Shown here one piece after another: positions 1 to 10,438 of a stretch of 64,000 nt of DNA. Origin of the DNA: Gammaproteobacteria bacterium (lineage in GTDB: Bacteria > Pseudomonadota > Gammaproteobacteria > Steroidobacterales > Steroidobacteraceae); NCBI GenBank assembly GCA_016874055.1, contig VGVG01000002.1:1-64000 (forward strand), in the 5' to 3' direction. The notes below the pieces were generated by a model. The model was given only the letters and a program-made list of their open reading frames with translations. It made no database searches and was not told the origin of the DNA. Within the stretch, counting starts at the first letter, position 1. Every line of letters starts with the position of its first letter. Made by a program: the position numbers and the translations under genes.

Positions 1-134
1 GCGGGCCGAGGGGATGGTTACCGCAGCCGCCACGTCCCGGTTCGTATCATTGAGCAGGTACGCGAGGTTGAAGCGCCAGTTGCGTGAGAGCTGATAGGCC
101 CCTCGGATCACACTGCCCCCGCCGTCGTTCAACG
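1..134 (-). pseudogene. C-terminal part of a porin-like outer-membrane barrel (fragment)
   Basis: Read on the minus strand and leaving the window at base 1, this encodes about 44 residues with alternating polar and aromatic character, including GAYQLSRNWRFNLAYLLND, which is typical of beta-strands near the end of large porins (Porin_5-like). Upstream the frame meets a TAA at about 155, inside the SCO1 coding sequence, so no gene start exists here. The fragment begins where the SCO1 homology begins (about 127-134). It is therefore a truncated gene or one side of an assembly join. The porin assignment rests on pattern only. Confidence 0.45.
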
Positions 135-646
135 CGACAGAGGTCACTAACTTTGCTTATGGGCGAGGGCTCGACATCCCCGATACCGAGGGAAATATTC
201 GTCATATCGATGACTTTAAAGATCAGATCACGCTCGTATTCTTTGGCTTCACACGCTGTCCTGACGTTTGTCCCACCACGCTCATGCGCCTGCGTCAGGT
301 GCGTGATTCTTTGGGTGAGGATGCCGACGAGGTGCAAGTGCTGCTCGTCAGCGTCGATCCTGAGCGCGACACCCCCGACCGCCTTGGTGCCTATGTCAAA
401 AGTTTTGATGAGTCGTTCATCGGGCTGCGGCCCGAGCCCGCCACTCTTGAAAAGGTAGTCGAGGCGTTTGGTGCCATCGCCGTGAAGGTTCCTACGAAGG
501 GCGACGACTACACCATCGATCATTCCGCCACGATCTACGTCTATGACCGTCAGAGCCGGCTGCGACTTATTGCGCAGCCGAATCTCGAAATCGATCGGTT
601 CGCTTCCGATTTACGGCGGCTTATTCAAGAGCGTCGCAGATTCTAA
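128..646 (+). pseudogene. SCO1/SenC copper chaperone, 5'-truncated
   Basis: SCO proteins are thioredoxin-fold copper chaperones for assembly of the CuA site of cytochrome oxidase, anchored outside the cytoplasmic membrane. Reading in frame from 128 gives FNATEVTNFAYG, the family's usual lead-in, then FFGFTRCPDVCPTT with the CxxxC copper ligands (bases 242-280), and the conserved ligand His in DYTIDHSATIYVYD. The N-terminal membrane anchor is missing. The frame has a TAG at 95-97 and no ATG/GTG/TTG between there and the ATG at 284, which lies after the copper motif and cannot be the true start. Homology stops abruptly at about 128, where a minus-strand porin-like fragment begins. The gene is thus broken, or the join is artificial. 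Confidence 0.85.
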
Positions 647-652
647 AGCATT

Positions 653-686
653 AAAAAAAACGGCCCCTTTGCAGGGGCCGCTTTTG
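653..686. terminator. Bidirectional rho-independent terminator
   Basis: Bases 661-680 form a strong hairpin with CGGCCCC/GGGGCCG arms and a six-base loop. Eight A residues precede it (653-660; a U-tract for minus-strand transcripts) and CTTTTG follows it (for plus-strand transcripts). It sits between the convergent ends of the SCO1 remnant and the autotransporter gene and can serve both. Confidence 0.8.
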
Positions 687-706
687 ATATCGAGGTTGGG
701 GGCGGT

Positions 707-2695
<1,989 letters not shown>

Positions 2696-2701
2696 TGGCA
2701 A

Positions 2702-3224
2702 TGTGTCCTAAAATTGAGTCCTAAACAGGAAGATGCCTTCGTAATATATTCGGGCGGTAGGGGTGTCGCAAGTTCCTTAGCGAAAAGATTGGTAAAGAGA
2801 GCGCTTTAGATCCCACTTGCTCTCAAGCTAGACGTCGCCGGATAGTAGCACTGGGCGCGTTTTGCAAGATAGGGCGTAATTGGGGCGCCCGTAGAGCGAT
2901 CGCCTTGCGGTTTACCCCCCGGGTGCCCGGCTCGGTCTCGAAGCGGCTCGCCGAAATCGGCCCTACGGCCCCCCAATCGGAGGAGTCGGGGAGCCCCTCT
3001 GGCGACACCGGCAGCGCGCGCTCAGTAACCCTACCCTGATTCTTAAAAATTGTTACCGAAACGGCGGGGATCGACACCGGACCGGTGCGGCTCTCTACCA
3101 AACGGGCGGCGGCATGTTCCGCGTAAGTGAGCCGATCGATGTTAAATATTATGGCCTGCCTTTTTATTGGAGGACTTGCTTCCACTATGTGGGATACGCC
3201 GCTATTGCAACGGCCTAACAATTA
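2702..3224. other. Intergenic region without a supported gene
   Basis: This stretch separates the adhesin from the pseudogene tract. Its first 120 bases presumably hold the adhesin promoter, but I see no convincing -35/-10 pair. A 132-codon minus-strand frame (2823-3221) has no recognisable motif or convincing ribosome site and is not called. Confidence 0.5.
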
Positions 3225-4545
3225 CTACCACCCGACAGCGCGTTTTGCCTCCGCGCAAAACTGGGTCAGTTCGTTCTTGGGCGATGCGCAGACGGCGGGC
3301 AAGACGAACTCGGTCGGGGTCAATGTTGTGCGCAACACTTCACCCGAGCGGGTCAACTCAATCTCGAAGCGATGCGCCTGCACTGGCTCGGCAGAGAGCG
3401 GCGGCTCTGTCTCCGAGACGCCGAATACGAAACCCGAGACCGTGAGCGCCCCACCTGTGCCGCAGCCCACGTCGGTGACCAACGACATCTCGGCAGGTCG
3501 GGCGACCTCGATGTCGTTTTGATTCGCCGCAGTCAGCGCTTTGTCGAAGCGGTGCGTGATCAGGCGATAGCCGTCTTGGACGGTCCAGACGTTATCTGAG
3601 CAAATCGAAACCCAACTGTTACCTGGCAAAGCAAAATAGTGAACATCTCACCGGCTTTACGCCAAACGACCGACATAGTTTCCGCAAGCTTATAGTTTCG
3701 AAACCGTATGTGGCGATCCCCACTCGTATACGTAATGGTCGCTTGTACGACCTCCCTGCGACGCTGCGGCCCGGCGTCCAATGTAATCTCGTATGCACTT
3801 CCCGTATTCAAGTCCTGCACAACCGATGCCACGGCGCAAGCAACCTCAACCGCGCCTCTCTTTGTTATCGCATCCGCTGATGACTCACGACCGCCTGATT
3901 TATGCCCACCAGAGAATTTTACTGCAGTACTGCAGTACTAACGAAAGAAACTGCTGAAGACCGCTGCTCAACAATCTTTATCTCGACTGGATTTTCAAAG
4001 TCGACTGCACCCGGCCAAACAAAACTTGGGAAAGGCCATGAACAACCATCGCACCTCCAGTTCCTGAGTAAGATGTTCAGCCGCAAATACAACGACCCAG
4101 CTGATATTGGTACTGATAGGCTACCCGCGATCTCCCATTTACCCGGCGCGACCTTTTTAGGCTTGGGTAAACAGACCTCCGACACATCACTAACAGGACC
4201 AAATGCGCGAACCTTCTGCTTCGAAAGTTGAACTGTGGAAGAAGCTATGAATCCGTCGAACATGTCAGCAGAGTCGTTCAAAGTAGAACGTACCTCGATA
4301 GTCGATCCTGTCTCCGCTTGCGCTGGTATTGATGTTTCAACGGTAGGCCGCACCATTTCAATGGTCACAGGAACACGCGCGCTCTTTGTAGCCTGTAAGT
4401 CTTCAGCCCGACCACCTGCCGCTACCGTCGTATACGGAGATGAGTTCTTTGTACTTAACCCTAAAACCCTAATACGCCAACCCTTGCCCTCCGTAACCGC
4501 TAACGGCACAACAGCCGAACTACTTCCGTCATGCGCCTGATTCAC
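3225..4545 (-). pseudogene. Unrecognised large gene broken by two frameshifts
   Basis: Three successive minus-strand frames join into one protein: 4545-3919, then about 3920-3640, then about 3640-3225. The first break is an exact 8-bp tandem duplication (ACTGCAGT at 3921-3928 and 3929-3936). Removing one copy restores reading from ...SFVSTAV into KFSGGHKSGG. The second is consistent with a single-base loss at about 3630-3650, between KAGEMF and ALPGNSWVSICSDN. With both repaired, the length is exactly 438 codons from GTG 4545 to the stop. The translation looks beta-rich and secreted or structural, and I do not recognise it. The frame is open upstream of GTG 4545 for about 20 codons, so the original start may lie further up. 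Confidence 0.65.
3921..3936. repeat. 8-bp tandem duplication causing a frameshift
   Basis: ACTGCAGT occurs twice head to tail. The insertion shifts the enclosing minus-strand reading frame by two and creates the TAA that ends the 4545-3919 frame. Deleting one copy restores the frame, so this looks like a slippage mutation that inactivated the gene. Confidence 0.85.
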
Positions 4546-4631
4546 TACGATGGTGGTCGCCGTACTCCCAGAACCTTTATCAACCCGGTCGGGCGCGCAG
4601 GGTAAACCTCAACCAAAGATACCGGGTCACG

Positions 4632-4811
4632 TCACAAGCAACGCTTCGCACGATTTCCCGACGGGTACTGGCTGCGCAGAGTTGCTGATGTCCAAAGAAC
4701 TCCACCGGCACAGTCGCAGCCAGATCGCGCATAGAGAGCGATTTCTCGTTGGCACAGTGGACAGGCGCCGTCGTAGAACACTGAGAGTGATGCGCAACGT
4801 TCGGGTGTCAT
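4632..4811 (-). pseudogene. DCC-family thiol-disulfide oxidoreductase-like remnant
   Basis: A 59-residue frame from ATG 4811 begins with SVFYDGACPLCQREIALY. This is the signature of the DCC family (DUF393), small proteins with a conserved DxxCxxC motif and a predicted thioredoxin fold. Family members are usually about 110-140 residues. Here the similarity fades after roughly residue 30 and the frame closes early, which suggests a truncated or frameshifted copy. Another frame downstream stays open with protein-like composition. It lies in the decayed tract between the small acidic ORF and the large pseudogene, all on the minus strand. Confidence 0.5.
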
Positions 4812-4830
4812 CGGCTAGTTCGTTTCACTC

Positions 4831-4866
4831 TGAAGGAATCTCACTCTCTGAAGGAATCTCACTCTC
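4831..4866. repeat. 18-bp perfect tandem duplication
   Basis: TGAAGGAATCTCACTCTC is present twice in direct succession (4831-4848, 4849-4866). The second copy contains the stop codon of the small minus-strand ORF at 4859-5020. This is the second short tandem duplication within 1 kb of the decayed tract. Confidence 0.9.
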
Positions 4867-5020
4867 CACCACCATCGCCCCCACCACTATCTCCTCCGTC
4901 ACCGTCATAATCCTCACCATCTGACGAGTTGGCTACGATAGGCATCGTGTCGCCGTCTTTTCGTTTTTCGCCTTCAGAGACATCGTGAGACCAAAAAAGA
5001 TTGGTTAGCCATTCCCACAT
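4859..5020 (-). CDS. Small acidic Gly/Asp-rich hypothetical protein (53 aa)
   Basis: It starts at ATG 5020 immediately after a strong ribosome site (TAGGAGGGTC, AGGAGG five bases upstream), the main reason to believe it is translated. The product begins MWEWLTNLFWS, an aromatic amphipathic segment, passes through a charged stretch (EGEKRKDGD), and ends in a Gly/Asp/Ser tail (EDYDGDGGDSGGGDGGGE). I recognise no family. The acidic tail could bind divalent metal or be unstructured. It is the first gene of a possible minus-strand unit that includes the DCC remnant 47 bases downstream. The neighbours are decayed, so it may be a survivor. Confidence 0.5.
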   Translation of the reverse strand: MWEWLTNLFWSHDVSEGEKRKDGDTMPIVANSSDGEDYDGDGGDSGGGDGGGE

Positions 5021-5258
5021 GACCCTCCTAATTTCACCCTCCCGCGGGAACTATAACGTCAGTCGCAAGGACGCTGCTCTCCCTAGACGCCAACACAACG
5101 ATCGGACTAGCCGAGGTCTTTCCGCTGGCCCTTCACCACCGCTGATAAGATTGGGGACCTCTGTCCCCCCGCGCTAGGATGCGACAAACTGGAGGCGCCT
5201 AGCGCAGCAGTTCTGGGGGTCTATTTGGGGGTATCCGGCAAGACAACATCAAATTAAA
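5021..5258. other. Noncoding tract with two inverted repeats
   Basis: I see no gene here. Two hairpins are visible: GGGGAC/GTCCCC (5153-5158, 5163-5168) and GCGCTAGG/CCTAGCGC (5171-5178, 5198-5205). Neither has a following T-run, so they are not typical terminators. GGGGGT-rich sequence follows (5214-5233). The upstream part must hold the promoter for the small minus-strand ORF. Confidence 0.4.
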
Positions 5259-5275
5259 TACATAAAAATTATGTA
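5259..5275. promoter_or_regulatory. Palindromic operator-like site upstream of the nitroreductase
   Basis: TACATAA-AAA-TTATGTA is a perfect inverted repeat with 7-base arms in an AT-rich stretch, about 60 bases before the nitroreductase ATG. Its position and symmetry suit a dimeric repressor or activator. No regulator gene lies next to it, so the factor is unknown. Confidence 0.35.
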
Positions 5276-5334
5276 GTTAGAGTGATCTTTAGGTAGACGC
5301 CACCCCACCATTTACATTTATTTAGGTGATCGTC

Positions 5335-6009
5335 ATGAATGTCTCTGACGCCATTCGCGGTCGCCGCTCGATCCGCGACTTCCTCCCCGATCCGGTTCCC
5401 GAATCGGTCCTGCGACAAATCTTTGACGCTGCGAGATGGGCACCCTCGGGCAGCAATATTCAAGCGTGGCGTGTCATCGCGGTTACCGGTACCAAGCGTG
5501 ACGCTGTCATCCGCATGGCTCGCAGCAAACACGAAGCCGGACTCGTAAGATCGGAGGCCTTTCCCATCTATCCGCCCAACCTCTGGGAGCCGCTGAGATC
5601 ACGACGTTTCGCACTCGCCGAAGATATGTATCGTGCGCTTGGCATCCCTAGAGAGGATAAAGTGGCACGCCGCACGCATGTAGCCAGAAATTTCGAATTC
5701 TTTGGCGCACCCATTGGTCTGTTCTTTGTCATCGATCGCCGTGTCGCCCACGGGCAGTGGGCTCATCTTGGAATGCTGATCCAGACCATCGCATTGCTGA
5801 TCGAGGAGCGCGGGCTTGGTTGCTGTATGCAGGAGGCTTGGGCAGCCTTCCGACCTGAACTCGCCGGGATGTTCAATTTAAGTGCCGACGAGATGGTGTA
5901 CTGCGGTATGGCGGTGGGCCAGCCAGACCGAACCAAACCAGTCAATCAATTTGAGCGAACGCGAATCAGCGTCGACGAACTCGCCGAGTTTCTCGGTTTT
6001 AAAGACTAA
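5335..6009 (+). CDS. Nitroreductase family FMN oxidoreductase
   Basis: A 224-residue member of the NAD(P)H/FMN nitroreductase superfamily, whose members reduce nitroaromatics, quinones or enones. The N-terminus has the FMN-binding signature AIRGRRSIRDFLPDPVP and the ARWAPSGSNIQAW motif. The C-terminal part has GLGCCMQEAW and the conserved MAVGQPD turn. ATG 5335 is chosen because AGGTGA lies five bases upstream; a GTG nine bases earlier overlaps that site. It is a single gene preceded by a palindrome (5259-5275). The substrate cannot be told from sequence. Confidence 0.9.
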   Translation: MNVSDAIRGRRSIRDFLPDPVPESVLRQIFDAARWAPSGSNIQAWRVIAVTGTKRDAVIRMARSKHEAGLVRSEAFPIYPPNLWEPLRSRRFALAEDMYRALGIPREDKVARRTHVARNFEFFGAPIGLFFVIDRRVAHGQWAHLGMLIQTIALLIEERGLGCCMQEAWAAFRPELAGMFNLSADEMVYCGMAVGQPDRTKPVNQFERTRISVDELAEFLGFKD

Positions 6010-6698
6010 ATTAAATCTGTGATTAAGACCGTCTTAGGAGAACTCGTTTCAATGACGAGACCATGCGCACTGCGCGGGACATCTGAGACCCAGAGCAACC
6101 AAATCACGCACCCGTAAGATCCAGGGATGTGCCACGCGCTGCCCCACCTGGGGTGCGATGTTAAATCGTTGGAACTGTCTCACGAAGTGACCTTTGTGCA
6201 GTATAAGAGCCGCCTCAAGCCCATCGCCTGCGAGCTGCTTGCCCGCCCATCGCGAAAACCCGCTAACTAGTGGTCGCCAGGCCAAAGAATGCGGCTCGAG
6301 TAATACCCCAGGCGGGATTTTCTTACGTGACATCTCCACCCCCCGCTGACGGCATGAACCATCGCGAAAAACGGCAGATTTTAGAGATGCGAGCGGGTTA
6401 TCTCGCGCAACGCGATTGACCCACTGCGCCATCACCGACCGACCTATGAATCTTTAAAGCAGTCCGCTCGCAAACGGACAAGCGTTGAGGGGATAGCGAA
6501 ATGCATGGCTCCGTACGTTCAACACCACGCCTTGATCGAACCAGAGTCTAAGCCGAAACGAACGAGAGAAATCTTCGATTCCGGCCCGAACTAATTCGGA
6601 CGTCGCGATCAAGTGTATGCGACGTCGAAGTGCGCCGAAGCCGAACTCCGGATTGAGCGTACAAATATCATCGGGTGATTGCGAAGATGCAGACGACT
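6010..6698. other. 690-bp region with no confident gene
   Basis: The region holds a short perfect inverted repeat (TAAGAC C GTCTTA, 6024-6036) just after the nitroreductase. Two minus-strand frames (6049-6435 and 6454-6915) are protein-like in parts but carry no recognised motif; the second runs into the carboxypeptidase gene out of frame. They may be remnants of a decayed gene. No RNA gene was seen. Confidence 0.4.
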
Positions 6699-7778
6699 TC
6701 ACGCCACCGCAGATTCGAGCATCGTCAGGGTGCCGGCATCGGCGTCGAGCTCCACCTGCACGCCAACCGGCAATGTGAACTGGCGAGGGATATGCCCGAA
6801 CATTGCACCGTAATAGGCGGGGACGCCTAAAGACTTCACGTGGTCGTTCAAAATATCGGGAATGGTGAGCGAGCCGAAACCTTGGCCTGGATCGCACCTG
6901 CTGCAAGTCCCCCATACCACCCCCTTCACTCGATCGAGAATACCTGCGAGCTTCATCTGCACGAGCATACGGTCGATGCGGTATGGCGCCTCATCAATGT
7001 CCTCTAAGAAAAGAATCGAATCAGTAAAATCTGGGACGTACGGCGAACCAAGAATGGCGGTGAGCACCGTCAGGTTACCGCCAAGAAGTTTTCCTCTTGC
7101 CTTACCCGGCGTGATGATGCGCGTGCGATCCTCGCTCGGTACGATGGTGTCAGAGATATCCTTGGGGTTCGCAAACGTAACCGCCTCGCCCTTCCACGTC
7201 ACACGCTGCAACCAGTCGACGTTCGTTCGGTTCCATTCGCTTGCACCGTTTGGACCATGGAACGTGACGAGTCCGGTTTTGGCATGTAGCGACAACAGTA
7301 ACGCGGTGATATCGCTGTAGCCGATCAATACTTTCGGGTTCGCGGCAATTGCCGCCCAATCTAGTAACGGCAGCAAGCGCGCTGCACCCCACCCACCGCG
7401 AATGCAATGAATGGCCTTGACCTCAGGATCACGAAAAAGCGCACTGAGATCAGCTGCCCGATCGGTATCGCGACCGGCGAGATAACCGTAACGGTCGTAG
7501 ACGTGACGACCAAGCTTGCCCTTGAGGCCAAGCGCCGCCAGCGCCTCAAGCAGAATGTCGATGTCAATCAGATCCCAATTTGCGCTTGAGGTGCTCATGA
7601 GCCCGATGGTGTCGCCGGCGACAATACGCGGCGGCTTGACCGTTACGAGACTCTTAAGGTCCAGGCGTGGGGGCGGACGTTTTGCCGTGCCTGCGGTGCC
7701 TACGGCCGGTACCATGAGCGGCACGATGGAGGACATCATCGCACTTGCCGTGGTGATCGCTTGACGACGTGAAAGCAT
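6699..7778 (-). CDS. LD-carboxypeptidase (peptidase S66 family), exported
   Basis: Family S66 enzymes (LdcA/MccF) cut the L,D bond of murein tetrapeptides in wall recycling, or detoxify microcin C-type compounds. The 359-residue product has the catalytic Ser in GYSDITALL, the preceding IHCIRGGWGAARLLP motif, and the C-terminal YGAMFGHIPRQFTLPVG segment with the catalytic His. The N-terminus MLSRRQAITTASAMM has a twin-Arg and a hydrophobic run, suggesting Tat or Sec export, unlike cytoplasmic E. coli LdcA. ATG 7778 has GGAG eight bases upstream. The gene is divergent from modA with a short gap. Family confident; substrate unproven. Confidence 0.9.
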   Translation of the reverse strand: MLSRRQAITTASAMMSSIVPLMVPAVGTAGTAKRPPPRLDLKSLVTVKPPRIVAGDTIGLMSTSSANWDLIDIDILLEALAALGLKGKLGRHVYDRYGYLAGRDTDRAADLSALFRDPEVKAIHCIRGGWGAARLLPLLDWAAIAANPKVLIGYSDITALLLSLHAKTGLVTFHGPNGASEWNRTNVDWLQRVTWKGEAVTFANPKDISDTIVPSEDRTRIITPGKARGKLLGGNLTVLTAILGSPYVPDFTDSILFLEDIDEAPYRIDRMLVQMKLAGILDRVKGVVWGTCSRCDPGQGFGSLTIPDILNDHVKSLGVPAYYGAMFGHIPRQFTLPVGVQVELDADAGTLTMLESAVA

Positions 7779-7845
7779 CGACTATCTCCGAACGACGGCC
7801 ATCTTCCGGCCACATCTGCAGTATACGCGGGACCAGAATGCCACC

Positions 7846-8592
7846 ATGAAATCGAAGTTGCTGCTTGCCCTCCTCACCCTAGTGATCTGCCCGGCCTTAT
7901 ACGCGGCAGAGGGCTCGCCACCCGTAGTTACGGTCTTCGCGGCAGTCTCTTTGACGGACGTTCTGCAGGATGCGAGTGCGGAGTTCACGCGGCGAACGGG
8001 CATCGAGGTGCGTCACTCGTTTGCCTCGAGTGCGCAACTGGCACGTCAAATTGAATCGGGGGCCCGTGCAGACGTCTTCGTCTCCGCAGACCAAAAGTGG
8101 ATGGACGAACTTCGCAATGCAGGACAAGTTGACTCGCAATCGGAGCGCCATGTCGCCAGAAATCGTCTGGTGGTGATCCAACCGGTGAGCACGCCGCGTA
8201 TCGACCGCCACAACTGGCTAAGTGTAGTTGAGCGTGGCGGCCTCGTGACGGGCGATCCGGAGTATGTACCGCTCGGGCGCTACGCTCGAGAAGCCCTGAC
8301 CTCACTAGGGGTGTGGGACAAAATCGAAACGCGTATCGCCCGAGCAGAAAATTCGCGCGTTGCAACGTTGCTCGTGGCGCGAGCTGAAGCGGTAATCGGG
8401 ATCGTCTACGCTACCGACGCGTTGGTGGCGCCAGGTGTCCGGGTAGTCATGCCTCTCGATGCTTCACTTCATTCACCCGTGGTGTATCCCGCCGCACGCA
8501 CGCGAGATGCGAGGGCCACGGCAAGCGTCTACCTGGATTTCCTCTCGAGCAAAAATGGACAAAAGTTTTTTGCGAGACACGGCTTTCAGTAA
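7846..8592 (+). CDS. modA: Molybdate ABC transporter periplasmic binding protein
   Basis: ModA captures molybdate or tungstate in the periplasm for the ModBC permease. The 248-residue product has a signal peptide (cleavage near ALYAAEG) and family motifs VFAAVSLTDVLQDASAEF, SSAQLARQIESGARADVFVSAD and the PLGRYAREALTSLG region. No modB, modC or modE lies alongside, so this copy is an orphan and must use permease parts encoded elsewhere or act as a stand-alone oxyanion binder. The ribosome site before ATG 7846 is weak. Confidence 0.93.
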   Translation: MKSKLLLALLTLVICPALYAAEGSPPVVTVFAAVSLTDVLQDASAEFTRRTGIEVRHSFASSAQLARQIESGARADVFVSADQKWMDELRNAGQVDSQSERHVARNRLVVIQPVSTPRIDRHNWLSVVERGGLVTGDPEYVPLGRYAREALTSLGVWDKIETRIARAENSRVATLLVARAEAVIGIVYATDALVAPGVRVVMPLDASLHSPVVYPAARTRDARATASVYLDFLSSKNGQKFFARHGFQ

Positions 8593-8680
8593 TCCTTTCA
8601 GTAATCTATGAGATATCATAAAAAATGTTGCGGGCGTGAGCCCCACCCTGTCTCACATGACCTCCATAAACTGACGACGT

Positions 8681-9349
8681 ATGTTTCCTCCAAGCATTGT
8701 CGGGTCGCACGAACACCCCGTCGTCCTCGTCGTAGAGGACGATCCGACTTTCGAAACCTTGATGCGTGCAGCGATCGCGCGACTTGGCAAGACTTGGGAG
8801 TTGAAGTGCTTTCGCAATACCCTCGATGTGCTTCGCTATCTTAAATCGCCTGACGCCCACGTAAATCTTGCTCTCGTCGATATTGGTCTGCCGGACAGCA
8901 GCGGCATAGACGTAGTCGCTCAAGTGCACGAAGCACACCCGGATGCGCCAATCCTAGTGGTGTCGGTGATCGCTTCCGAACAAAACGTGCTCGCTGCCAT
9001 CCGCGCCGGTGCGCGCGGGTATATTTTGAAAGACGACGGCATAACGCAGCTCGCTGAAGCGTTGCGGCAGACGCTGCGGGGTGACTGCCCCATCAGTCCC
9101 CCACTCGCTCGCTATTTGTTCAAGCTTGTTGGCTCCCGAAGTATGCCTGCCGGCCTGCCCGAGCTCACGCCAAAGGAGCTCGAGCTACTTAAACACCTCT
9201 CATGCGGGCGTAGTTATGCCAAAACAGCTAAAGAAATGAGTATCGCCATGTCGACAGTGCAGACCCACATCCGCAATCTGTACCGAAAGCTCGACGTGCA
9301 CTCACAGGTGCAGGCCGTCACCCGCGCGCAGGATCGCGGTCTGATCTGA
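8681..9349 (+). CDS. NarL/LuxR-type response regulator
   Basis: A two-domain transcription regulator of 222 residues. The receiver domain (about 12-130) has the acidic pair VVEDD, the phospho-acceptor Asp in LVDIGLPDSSG and the conserved Lys in GYILKDD. A C-terminal LuxR-type helix-turn-helix follows (LTPKELELLKHLSCGRSY ... STVQTHIRNLYRKL). No histidine kinase gene is adjacent, so it is an orphan regulator within this window. It lies 88 bases after modA on the same strand and might share a transcript, but the function is not implied by that. Confidence 0.92.
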   Translation: MFPPSIVGSHEHPVVLVVEDDPTFETLMRAAIARLGKTWELKCFRNTLDVLRYLKSPDAHVNLALVDIGLPDSSGIDVVAQVHEAHPDAPILVVSVIASEQNVLAAIRAGARGYILKDDGITQLAEALRQTLRGDCPISPPLARYLFKLVGSRSMPAGLPELTPKELELLKHLSCGRSYAKTAKEMSIAMSTVQTHIRNLYRKLDVHSQVQAVTRAQDRGLI

Positions 9350-9364
9350 GGCTACCAGCAGCGA

Positions 9365-10312
9365 TTATTCTTTGACAAGACGCATAACCTCACTTGGATT
9401 CAAGGTGCTTGCGCGATCACGAATCGTGGCTAGGTATTGCTGCTGAGTCCCCTTCGCTGAGGCAAGCAGGTCTTGGTACGTACTGCGCAATAATTCCGCC
9501 GACATGACGCGACCACCCGCGTAGTACAGCTTGGCGAGATATCCAAGGGCATAGGTAGTGGCGAAGGAGAGCGCCATGCCAGTAGCCGCACGCCCCAACC
9601 CGCCGATCATGCTGCCTGCTGCCTTGCCTAGCAGGCCTCCGACAAGCTTCCGCCCAATTTGCTCGACGTACTGGGAGGTCAACCCGATCCCGAGAGTGGC
9701 CAAAAATTCTTTAATATGCCCCTGATCAAGGTTAACGCCGTAAGACTGCCCAATCCGGTACACCATGCGGACTTGGAGCGGGATGATCGCCATCGAAGCC
9801 CACGACTGAGGCAGCAGCTCGAGTGCACCGTTGAGAATGGCGCTATTGAGTATGCGCTTATCGAGCGCCGCATCTGTCGCAGAGGTGCTAGAGGCGCTAA
9901 TTGCGGTGTCCGGTGCATAAGCGGCCGCTGCAATAGCATCGGCCCGTGACGCCGCCGCCTTTGCGGTGTCGTCATTTTCAAGTCTTAGGTGTTGGCGCAA
10001 AGCCGCCAAAAAGATCCTCTCGCTCTCGCTCTGCAGGCCGTCGGCGTCGATGACGCATACCGCCATTTCGTAGGCGAGCTGACGATGCTCCAACTGCGGT
10101 AGAGCGACCGCTGCAGACTCGAGCGTCACCCGTTTAAGTAAGACATCTTGGTAAACGCCAGCGAGCGTCACCCCGTCGGCGGTGACCAAAGATTCTGCAG
10201 CCTCGCGGATGGTAGCCCGCTCACCCTCGGACTTGCGACCATCGGCGAGGGCGGCTTGGATCATGATATTCAGTACGGCACGTTGTTCGTTGGTATTCAT
10301 GCTTCGCAGCAT
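9365..10312 (-). CDS. TerB-like protein with C-terminal membrane-associated domain
   Basis: A 315-residue protein. The N-terminal 130 residues form an alpha-helical TerB/DjlA-like domain with repeated acidic turns (AALADGRKSEGERATIREAA and VIDADGLQSESERIFLAAL), a pattern linked to divalent-metal or tellurite-stress proteins. After an Ala-rich linker (about 130-160), the C-terminal half (IIPLQVRMVYRIGQSYGVNL, then Gly/Ala-rich hydrophobic stretches) resembles DUF697/YcjF-type membrane-associated regions. The start may be ATG 10312 or 10300; AAGGA touches the first and lies 12 bases before the second. It converges on the response regulator. No specific function can be assigned. Confidence 0.7.
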   Translation of the reverse strand: MLRSMNTNEQRAVLNIMIQAALADGRKSEGERATIREAAESLVTADGVTLAGVYQDVLLKRVTLESAAVALPQLEHRQLAYEMAVCVIDADGLQSESERIFLAALRQHLRLENDDTAKAAASRADAIAAAAYAPDTAISASSTSATDAALDKRILNSAILNGALELLPQSWASMAIIPLQVRMVYRIGQSYGVNLDQGHIKEFLATLGIGLTSQYVEQIGRKLVGGLLGKAAGSMIGGLGRAATGMALSFATTYALGYLAKLYYAGGRVMSAELLRSTYQDLLASAKGTQQQYLATIRDRASTLNPSEVMRLVKE

Positions 10313-10438
10313 TCCTTACAGAGAGTCAGTGGACGCGTGCGACGGCGGGAAGTTCCCTTAGAGACCGCCCGCCCACGTGATGCGCAATGCGAATAGGTTT
10401 TGCTGCGAGTTTTCCTAGGATTCGATAGTCTCGGGATT

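Noticed and set aside
2823-3221. Minus-strand frame of 132 codons
   Set aside because: No recognised motif, no convincing ribosome site, and composition does not match the neighbouring real genes.
3127-3522. Plus-strand frames opposite the large pseudogene
   Set aside because: They are antisense to the reconstructed 438-codon minus-strand gene, and the repaired frame makes better sense.
6049-6915. Two minus-strand frames (6049-6435, 6454-6915) as genes
   Set aside because: Neither shows a family motif; the second overlaps the LD-carboxypeptidase gene in another frame. Possible remnants only.
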